DNA from: an archaeon
GTDB taxonomy: Archaea; Thermoproteota; Nitrososphaeria; Nitrososphaerales; UBA183
DNA length: 64,000 nucleotides
Assembly (NCBI GenBank): GCA_021828185.1
Contig: JAKASI010000002.1
Location: 124,001 to 188,000 of the forward strand
Direction of reading: 5' to 3'
Below, piece after piece: positions 58,585-64,000 of this stretch (within the stretch, counting starts at the first letter, position 1; every line of letters starts with the position of its first letter). Below the pieces are notes generated by a model. It searched no databases. It saw only the letters and a program-made list of their open reading frames with translations, and was not told where the DNA came from. The position numbers and the translations under genes are program-made.

Positions 58585-59871
58585 ATGTCCGTAAAGAAGA
58601 AATCAATCGAGTACGCTGCGGCGGCGCTCGTCGTCTCAGTGGCGATAATCGCCGCGTCAATCCTCTACATCGGACCTCTCGGTCCCTCGAACCAGTCAAC
58701 CAGCTCGGCCCAGGGCGGCCAGACGGGGACTTTGGCGATAAGGCTCACCGACCCGCCTCAGGTGCCGTCTCACACCAGCTCTCTCAACCTCACCTACTCT
58801 GCGCTCACCCTCCTCGTGGGCGAGCCGACAGGCACCGCAGGGGAGCTCAAAACCACCCCGGTGACCGTCACCCCCTCCGGAGGGTCGGCGACCATCGACC
58901 TGCTCAGGCTCCAGAACGTGTCTCAGACCATCGCCCTCACCACCGTCCCCAACGACTCGGTCCTCTACTCAGTGACCTTCACGGTCACAGGCATCAAGAT
59001 CGACGTCAACAACACCGTGTCTGACGTCACCCTCGCGACCGGGGGGAGCTCCTTCCTGGTCACCATCGCCCATCCATCGGCCTTCTCGTCCGGGGACTAC
59101 GCCCTCCTCCAGCTCAACCCGGTGGTGGTCAACACCCCCTCGGGGTACGAGCTGATCCCCTCTTCGGTGGGGGTCATGGGGCGGGGCGAGGGGCCCGACC
59201 ACGTGGGGAACAAACACCAGCTGACCAACGGCGACGACAACGGCCTCAGGAACGCCAGGGGGAACGTCACCTCAGAGATACTGGCGCTCTCGGTCTCGGG
59301 GAACGTCACCACCTTCACCGTCCTGGTGAACAACTCGGCCAGCGTCCCTGTGGACATCAACGCCATCGGGCTCCACGGGAACTTCACCGTGGTCGGCAGC
59401 GCCTGCCAGAGCTTCGGCGACAGCCGGGGCCAGCAAGGCACGGACGAAGGGAACGACCACGGCGGGTACCAGCCCAACCAATGCGCCATACCGGAGCACA
59501 TGAACGAGGTCGTCTTCGTCCCTGTGTCCACGGGCGCGACTACTTCCACCACTACCACCTCCACCACGTCGACGGCCTCTGCGAGCTGCGCCACGGGCCA
59601 GCTCAGGCTCGTTAGCGGGGACGACCAGGAGGACTCCAGGGGGTACAACCTCGGCGCGGGCCAGTGCGTCATGCTGACCTTCACGGGGCCCATATCCTTC
59701 GGGAGCTCCAGCTCGGTGCTGGTGCCTTCGACCCTGGCGGGCCAAGCCTACGTCCTCCACGTGATAGCCTCCAACGGCGCCAACCAGCAGGTCGGCTGCA
59801 CCCTCCCACTGGGGACGGGCAGCTGCACCACCCTACAGCCGCAGCAACAGCAGGACTCGCAAGACTGGTGA
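58585..59871 (+). CDS. Membrane-anchored surface protein with DUF4382-like domain
   Basis: A 428-residue exported protein. An N-terminal anchor (YAAAALVVSVAIIAASILYI, residues ~10-29) is followed by GTLAIRLTDPPQVPSHTSSLNLTYSALTL, typical of DUF4382 domains. Many Asn-x-Ser/Thr sites are present. Later comes a threonine-rich linker (TTSTTTTSTTSTASASC) and a Cys-containing C-terminal domain, then a Gln-rich end. It probably faces the outside and may be glycosylated by the adjacent glycosyltransferases. Confidence 0.75.
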   Translation: MSVKKKSIEYAAAALVVSVAIIAASILYIGPLGPSNQSTSSAQGGQTGTLAIRLTDPPQVPSHTSSLNLTYSALTLLVGEPTGTAGELKTTPVTVTPSGGSATIDLLRLQNVSQTIALTTVPNDSVLYSVTFTVTGIKIDVNNTVSDVTLATGGSSFLVTIAHPSAFSSGDYALLQLNPVVVNTPSGYELIPSSVGVMGRGEGPDHVGNKHQLTNGDDNGLRNARGNVTSEILALSVSGNVTTFTVLVNNSASVPVDINAIGLHGNFTVVGSACQSFGDSRGQQGTDEGNDHGGYQPNQCAIPEHMNEVVFVPVSTGATTSTTTTSTTSTASASCATGQLRLVSGDDQEDSRGYNLGAGQCVMLTFTGPISFGSSSSVLVPSTLAGQAYVLHVIASNGANQQVGCTLPLGTGSCTTLQPQQQQDSQDW

Positions 59872-60355
59872 TCCGCGCCTCCGGGCGTGGGTCACTGCCC
59901 CTCTGTTTTTCCTGAAAAATAGACGCGCTCCTCTCTTGGGTTCCGTTTGCGCCCAGTCGCAGACGCCGGGAGGGGGTTGCCTCCTTCCTACAGCCTCTGT
60001 AACATCCGTGACTTCGCTGTCCAGAGACTCGATTCCCTAGTATGCGGGGCAAATGCGCCGTGCGAGTCGCCGAGTTTTTGGCCAGGATTCTCCAAATACG
60101 CATGAGGGCTTGGTTCTGTTGCCATGTCTACTGCAGACGAACGTGCCGCCGGAGGGCCAATTTCGTCCCTAATGCCTTCGGCGCGTGCGAATCGTGAACC
60201 TCTGGACTAATAACTCCCGATTTGCCGGGTTATGGTGTGAGCCCATTCTGAACCCGGAATCGGCGGCTCCCGGTAAAGTGGCAGTCTCTCCGCCTAGGCA
60301 CCCCCAGTATTCAACCCCGACGCCGAATAGTGAGTCAACCGAACAAATTAGGGGG
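59872..60355. other. Intergenic region of lower GC with a dispersed repeat
   Basis: About 480 bases without a convincing gene. It contains the 49-base repeat copy A (59964-60012), a T-rich stretch near 59905 that may terminate the upstream gene, and several short AT-rich patches. An in-frame GTG at 60185 would extend the next gene, but the added residues look non-coding. Confidence 0.5.
59964..60012 (+). repeat. Dispersed 49-base repeat, copy A
   Basis: It starts CGCCGGGAGGGGGT and ends in a row of GTAAC-like units spaced 9 bases apart (ACAGC, GTAAC, GTGAC). Copy B at 62566-62614 is about 85 percent identical and in the same orientation. Confidence 0.6.
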
Positions 60356-60685
60356 ATGTTCAGGGCGGAGATGAGGAAGGCGAGGCGGAGCGGCCACTGG
60401 TTCCGGCTGAGCAGGACGGAGAGGGGGTTCTTCAGCCTGGCGACGAGACTGAAGGTCGAGTACAGGAGCTATGCCCTGATGAGGGCCATGGTTACTGTGC
60501 TGAAGAAGCTGAAGGAGCTCGGGGACAGGGCCTACGGGCAGATCATGCACGGGATGAAGCTGGCGTGGGCTTTCTCCGAGGCTGCAGCTGGGTGGGGGAA
60601 CCCTCGGGCGCACTCCTGGAGGAACGACAGGAACTACATCCTGTTTCTCGGCAAGTTCCTTGATATCAGGAGGGCGTACGGATGA
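60356..60685 (+). CDS. Hypothetical protein preceding glycosyltransferase
   Basis: A 109-residue basic protein from ATG 60356: FRAEMRKARRSGHWFRLSRTERGFFSLATRLKVEYRSYALMRAMVTVLKKLKELG, then QIMHGMKLAWAFSEAAAGWGN. No membrane segment or known domain. The composition (Arg/Lys, aromatic) and helical pattern suggest a small nucleic-acid- or membrane-surface-binding protein, but this is a guess. Its stop overlaps the next gene as ATGA, implying coupling with the glycosyltransferase. Confidence 0.6.
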   Translation: MFRAEMRKARRSGHWFRLSRTERGFFSLATRLKVEYRSYALMRAMVTVLKKLKELGDRAYGQIMHGMKLAWAFSEAAAGWGNPRAHSWRNDRNYILFLGKFLDIRRAYG

Positions 60686-61554
60686 CTGAAGCATTGCAAG
60701 TGCGCAAGGTGGAGCGCAGCGTGACTAGTCAGAGCTTGAGCCAAGAGACTGCCGAGACGCCCTCCGCATCCGAGGCCGCGCAAGTGACAAGACAGATGCC
60801 CAAGGTCGCGGTCTCCATTCTGCTCCCAGCCTTCAACGAAGAAGGCAACATCAAGCGGAGCCTGGAGACGGTCTCGCGGACGCTTTCGGGAATCGGACTC
60901 GGATACGAGATAGTGGTCGTCGACGACGGATCGAAAGATGGGACGAGACTGGCTGCAACGAAGGAGATGGAGGAACTGCCGGTGAAGGTCGTAGGTTATG
61001 GCGTCAACAAGGGCAAAGGTGGAGCATTGAAGTACGGCACGAAGTTCGCGTCGGGAGAAATCGCCGTCTTCCTGGATTGCGACGGAGAGATAAACCCGCT
61101 AGACCTCGTGGAGTACCTCATGGCGCTCCGCGACTCCGACCTGGCCATCGGGTCGAAGAGGCACCCCAACTCAAGGGTGGAGGCGCCGCTAGAGAGGAAG
61201 TTCCTGAGCGCTTGTTTCAACTATATGGCTCGATTCCTTACGGGGGTAAAGTACTCCGACACCCAGTCGGGGCTGAAGGCCTTCAGGACGAGTTCGCTTA
61301 AGAGGATAATGCCCCTTGTCTCAGTGAAGAGATACGCCTTCGACGTGGAGATACTGACGGTGGCCTCCCTCATGAAGATGCGGGTGGTCGAGCTGCCGGT
61401 CAGGATTCAACTGAATGCCCGGTTCCGAGCCCGCAGCGTGCTCAGGATGCTTGTCGACCTCCTTGGAATTGCTTACCGCCTCCGCATAAACCGGTGGTAT
61501 CAGCGGAACCTCCACAATGGCTCGGCTGAATACTCGCCTGTCCTCCGCTGGTAG
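60682..61554 (+). CDS. GT2 glycosyltransferase, dolichyl-phosphate hexose synthase-like
   Basis: A 290-residue GT-A enzyme. A Ser/Thr-rich N-terminal leader of about 40 residues precedes VSILLPAFNEEGNIKRSL, EIVVVDDGSKDGTRLAA and FLDCDGEINPLDLVEYL (DxD). SDTQSGLKAFRTSSLKRIMPLV and YAFDVEILTVA are strongly characteristic of Dpm1-type enzymes. There is no C-terminal membrane domain. It likely loads a polyprenyl phosphate with a sugar for protein or S-layer glycosylation. It overlaps the following GT2 by 7 bases. Confidence 0.92.
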   Translation: MTEALQVRKVERSVTSQSLSQETAETPSASEAAQVTRQMPKVAVSILLPAFNEEGNIKRSLETVSRTLSGIGLGYEIVVVDDGSKDGTRLAATKEMEELPVKVVGYGVNKGKGGALKYGTKFASGEIAVFLDCDGEINPLDLVEYLMALRDSDLAIGSKRHPNSRVEAPLERKFLSACFNYMARFLTGVKYSDTQSGLKAFRTSSLKRIMPLVSVKRYAFDVEILTVASLMKMRVVELPVRIQLNARFRARSVLRMLVDLLGIAYRLRINRWYQRNLHNGSAEYSPVLRW

Positions 61555-62441
61555 CGCCTACGCAGCCCTCCCCACCTAGAGTTGTCGCGATCCTTCCCGC
61601 CTACAACGAGGAAGACGCGATTGCAAAGGTAGTCGTCCGAGCGGCTCCTCACGTGCAACAGATGGTGGTCGTCGACGACGGCTCTTCGGATTACACCGCG
61701 AGGATAGCCGAGAAGATGGGCGCGACCGTCATCAGGCACGAGCGCAATCTCGGCAAGGGGGCGGCCCTCCGGAGCGGCATGGCCTTCGCCAGAGAAGAAG
61801 GATTCAACGTTGTAGTGGCCATCGACGCGGACGGTCAGTCAGACGCCAGTGAGATACCCAAGTTGATACAGCCGGTCCTCGACGGGGACGCTGACATCGT
61901 GATAGGGGTGAGGTCGACCCCCGGCGCCATGCCCAGGGAGAGGGTGATTGGGAACAGGCTGCTGGACGAGGCAACGTCCCGGAAGGCGGGGGTGAAGCTG
62001 GAGGACACGCAGAGCGGGTTCAGGGCATACTCCGAGAGGGCGTTGAGGACCCTGGACTTCACGGAGAAGGGGATGGCGGTCGAGTCCCAGACCCTCATCG
62101 ACGCCGCGAAGGCCGGGCTGAAGATCGTGGGCGTCCCTGTGTCGACGACGTACGAAGGGATCAGGGCCAAGAGGAGCAGGCTGGCCCACGGGTCCGAGGT
62201 GGTTGACTACGTCCTGAGCAGGACTGTCGTGGACAGCCCGCTGCTGTATCTGGGGGTGCCCGGGCTGATGGCGGTGCTCGCGGGAATCGGAGCCGGGGCC
62301 TTTGTGGTGAACGCTTTCTTTCAGACGCACCTGATCGCCACGGGCACTGCGATCATCTCCGCCATCCTCATCATAGCTGGGGTCATCGCCATGGCGACCG
62401 GGCTGATACTGAAGTTCCTCAAGGTGCAATCGGACAGATGA
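61548..62441 (+). CDS. GT2 glycosyltransferase with two C-terminal membrane helices, CTG start
   Basis: A 297-residue enzyme from CTG 61548: VAPTQPSPPRVVAILPAYNEE, then MVVVDDGSSDYTARIAEKMGA, NLGKGAALRSGMAFA, AIDADGQSDASEIPKL (DxD) and EDTQSGFRAYSERALRTL. Helices LLYLGVPGLMAVLAGIGAGAFVV and AIISAILIIAGVIAMATGLIL close it. The first ATG/GTG/TTG in frame (GTG 61653) lies after the nucleotide-binding PAYNEE strand, so it is too late. The CTG is interlocked with the upstream stop (CTGGTAG). Confidence 0.9.
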   Translation: MVAPTQPSPPRVVAILPAYNEEDAIAKVVVRAAPHVQQMVVVDDGSSDYTARIAEKMGATVIRHERNLGKGAALRSGMAFAREEGFNVVVAIDADGQSDASEIPKLIQPVLDGDADIVIGVRSTPGAMPRERVIGNRLLDEATSRKAGVKLEDTQSGFRAYSERALRTLDFTEKGMAVESQTLIDAAKAGLKIVGVPVSTTYEGIRAKRSRLAHGSEVVDYVLSRTVVDSPLLYLGVPGLMAVLAGIGAGAFVVNAFFQTHLIATGTAIISAILIIAGVIAMATGLILKFLKVQSDR

Positions 62442-62565
62442 GGCCATGGCGGATCTGACGCTGATATCTTTCGGGCTTTCGATAGATTGGATGACCGAAT
62501 GGCCTCCGAGCGGGTTAACCTCAAGGAGATAGACAGGAAGATGCATCGCAAGCTGGAGCCGCTGC

Positions 62566-62614
62566 CGCCGGGAGGGGGTGCCTCTTTTCCTGTAACCTCT
62601 GTAACACCCGTAAC
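62566..62614 (+). repeat. Dispersed 49-base repeat, copy B
   Basis: CGCCGGGAGGGGGT followed by a pyrimidine stretch and GTAACCTCT-GTAACACCC-GTAAC, three GTAAC units 9 bases apart. It lies between the second GT2 and the vapC gene; copy A lies before the first glycosyltransferase block. Confidence 0.6.
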
Positions 62615-62644
62615 ATGGGAGAAAGTCGGTAAGGTGATTTCCGC

Positions 62645-63184
62645 TCAATGGTCGGCTGCTGGGCGTGTCTTCCTCAAGGACTTCAGCAGGGCGCCATACA
62701 GTTCGGCGTCGCACCTCCAGCCTGATGAAACTAGCCTGCCGAGGGCGTCCTCTCCTTCCTCCACGGACAGGGCCCCCTTTTTCACTGCCCGGAGCACCAC
62801 CCCGTACGTCCCCTCCACCCTGACTCCCTGGATCCTTGCCGCCGCCCTTGCCGCCCTGTCGTCTACCACCGCCACGGCCCTGACCTCCTTTGCCAAGGCA
62901 ATGGCCTCTGCCTCCCCGGCGTGAATGTCGCGGTGGATGCGGGCCACTGACTTCGCGCCGCTCGGGGCCGGTGTTCTCACCCTGATGGTCCCCTTCTCTA
63001 TAAGGGAGGAGATTATGACCGCGTCAGGGTACTCGCGTCCCTTCCCCTCAGGCTTCCCGGCCACTTCGTTGACCACCGTGGGGACCGTGAACTTCTCCCC
63101 GTCGAGCGCCTCGATCAAGCGCGCGAGCCCAGCCTTTGAAAGGTGTATCAGAGGCGTGGCGTCGAAGACGTATCTTCTCTTCAA
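62645..63184 (-). CDS. vapC: PIN-domain toxin
   Basis: A 179-residue PIN protein starting KRRYVFDATPLIHLSKAGLARLIEAL (first Asp), with VVNEVAG (Glu) and HAGEAEAIALAKEVRAVAVVDDRAARAAARIQGV containing the later acidic residues, followed by GTYGVVLRAVKKG. This longer PIN group usually pairs with antitoxins having UPF0175 domains, as here. TTG 63184 is interlocked with the antitoxin stop (TTGA). Confidence 0.85.
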   Translation of the reverse strand: MKRRYVFDATPLIHLSKAGLARLIEALDGEKFTVPTVVNEVAGKPEGKGREYPDAVIISSLIEKGTIRVRTPAPSGAKSVARIHRDIHAGEAEAIALAKEVRAVAVVDDRAARAAARIQGVRVEGTYGVVLRAVKKGALSVEEGEDALGRLVSSGWRCDAELYGALLKSLRKTRPAADH

Positions 63185-63495
63185 TAGTCTTCGCTGTTCA
63201 GAGACTCGACTTCTCTTTCGAGTTCCGCCGGCGTCGCGCCGACGGTCACGACCTTCCTTTCGTCGAGGATCTCCATGAACTCCCTCAGAGAAAGACCCGC
63301 GGCGAGGGACGCCCTCCAGAGCGAGACCTTCCCGACCTGGAACCTTTCGACCGCCTTGTCGACCTTCCACTCCCTTATCCCGGCGTCGAGGATGCGCCTC
63401 GCGACCGTGGACCTGTCGCTCTGCTCCTCCTTTGCTATCTCCTCAAGCTGTTTCAGCTTCTCCTTCTCGACCTTCACCGACAGCACTTCGGACAT
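63181..63495 (-). CDS. vapB: Antitoxin with ribbon-helix-helix and UPF0175-like domain
   Basis: A 104-residue protein. The start SEVLSVKVEKEKLKQLEEIAKEEQSDRSTVARRILDAGIREW is a ribbon-helix-helix. The part KAVERFQVGKVSLWRASLAAGLSLREFMEILDERKVVTVG matches UPF0175. The C-terminal acidic tail probably covers the toxin. It is expressed from an AT-rich promoter with inverted repeats. Confidence 0.85.
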   Translation of the reverse strand: MSEVLSVKVEKEKLKQLEEIAKEEQSDRSTVARRILDAGIREWKVDKAVERFQVGKVSLWRASLAAGLSLREFMEILDERKVVTVGATPAELEREVESLNSEDY

Positions 63496-63496
63496 G

Positions 63497-63530
63497 GTAT
63501 ATTTTGTATTGAATCGTATACTTAAGGGTT
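63497..63530 (-). promoter_or_regulatory. Promoter and operator candidate of the third vapBC
   Basis: Directly before the antitoxin ATG, GTATA (63497-63501) is mirrored by TATAC (63517-63521), with a TATA-like CTTAAGTATAC overlapping the distal arm on the minus strand. The arrangement fits autoregulation by the antitoxin. Confidence 0.5.
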
Positions 63531-63612
63531 GTGGCGGCGGCTCGGTGCGGCAGGCGAGGGAGGGGAAGGCGAAACCATCAACACGTCTGCGGACCGGGGA
63601 GGGCTGTCAGGG

Positions 63613-64000
63613 ATGAAGGTCTGCCTGGTCAACAGCTTCTACCCTCCGTATTTGGGAGGGGCGGAGACCTACACCAGCAGCCTCGCGAGGAACCTGGCGG
63701 AGCTGGGGCATGAGGTCACTGTGTACTGCGGCGATAGACCATCTCCAGCAGGGGAGTCCACAGACGGCGCGGTGAGAGTCGTTCGGATGAAGACTCCGTT
63801 GGCGTTCTACGGGACCCCCATCTCCTTGTTCCCACCATCTTTCATGGCAGGAAGCTTCGACGTCATTCACTGCAACTTCCCGAATCCGTACTTCGTTGCC
63901 GTTTCCGCGACAGTTGCCAAAGCGGGGGGAGTGCCGGCGGTGCTCACGTGGCACAACGACCTGCCTACAGTGACGAGCGCGGCGTCGTTCCTTGTGAGCC
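63613..64000 (+). CDS. GT4-family glycosyltransferase, N-terminal part
   Basis: The frame opens at ATG 63613 and continues past the window end (about 129 residues visible). It begins KVCLVNSFYPPYLGGAETYTSSLARNLAELGHEVTVYC, the acceptor-side Rossmann start of GT-B enzymes of family 4 (GGAE motif). FDVIHCNFPNPYF and GGVPAVLTWHNDLP follow. It belongs to the surface-glycan region with the two GT2 enzymes and the epimerase. Confidence 0.88.
   Translation, partial: MKVCLVNSFYPPYLGGAETYTSSLARNLAELGHEVTVYCGDRPSPAGESTDGAVRVVRMKTPLAFYGTPISLFPPSFMAGSFDVIHCNFPNPYFVAVSATVAKAGGVPAVLTWHNDLPTVTSAASFLVS

Noticed and set aside
62487..62640. Possible small gene after the second GT2 (MASERVNLKEIDRKMHRK...)
   Set aside because: It runs through the dispersed repeat and then antisense to the vapC gene; no domain and no clear stop.
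1..64000. CRISPR arrays, cas genes, rRNA genes, replication origin
   Set aside because: No regularly spaced repeats, no rRNA-like sequence and no Orc1/Cdc6 gene or origin-box clusters were seen.

Overview
The window is archaeal chromosomal DNA with high GC content. The translation machinery is of archaeal type throughout: eL19, eL32, eL18, eL24, eS4, eS6, eS24, eS27, eS28, L7Ae, Rpp29, RpoD/RpoE/RpoN, Spt4, aIF2-gamma, aIF5B, deoxyhypusine synthase and a mevalonate/isoprenoid lipid pathway. Promoters look like TATA boxes about 25 bases upstream of often leaderless genes. The gene content fits a TACK archaeon, perhaps a GC-rich member or relative of the Thaumarchaeota. That placement is inference, and no rRNA is present to settle it.

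Layout. 1-1818: succinate dehydrogenase flavoprotein and the start of the next sdh gene (minus). 1997-14406: one long ribosomal superoperon (uL22 to uL15), then secY, adenylate kinase, an EMC3/YidC-like protein, cytidylate kinase and a Cbf5/TruB-type pseudouridine synthase. 14440-15168: a broken acetyltransferase and an intron-containing tRNA-Ser(GGA). 15215-18953: guaB, purA and, divergently, deoxyhypusine synthase. 19008-22262: glmS interrupted by a 496-residue intein with a LAGLIDADG endonuclease, divergent from a frameshifted winged-helix regulator. 23365-33039: rps13-rps4-rps11 (minus) back to back with rpoD-eL18-uL13-uS9-rpoN-uS2-MEMO-mevalonate kinase-isopentenyl phosphate kinase-prenyltransferase-gltX (plus). 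33156-37455: L7Ae-eS28, a 0.8 kb insertion, then eL24-ndk-aIF5B-eS6.

37593-42030: a secreted protein, an Lrp-type regulator, and an overlapping pair consisting of a zinc-protease-like protein and a nucleotidyltransferase-kinase fusion, then a membrane protein. 42106-48005 (minus): eS27, eS24, dephospho-CoA kinase, an orphan TnpB insertion, spt4, rpoE, nadE, a PIN nuclease and aIF2-gamma. 48124-53401: membrane proteins, a HEPN fragment, and a methionine cluster (two core-MetE paralogues and an MTHFR-like protein) interrupted by a vapBC pair. 53402-58470: decayed toxin-antitoxin DNA, a phosphatase, a metallo-beta-lactamase, an M48 protease, a truncated vapBC, a sugar epimerase and a membrane-bound HTH protein. 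58585-64000: a DUF4382-like surface protein, glycosyltransferases flanked by a ~49-base repeat, a third vapBC and the start of a GT4 glycosyltransferase.

The core regions are syntenic archaeal housekeeping operons. The insertions (intein, TnpB, the endonuclease-like gene, the toxin-antitoxin pairs) sit at operon borders or inside conserved genes. Several genes (ipk, a vapC, a GT2, a membrane protein, a HEPN fragment) have no ATG, GTG or TTG upstream of their conserved N-terminus but do have a well placed CTG. I regard this, the noncanonical tRNA-Ser intron, the hydrophobic tail on eS28 and the protease/nucleotidyltransferase-kinase pair as the observations most worth checking.
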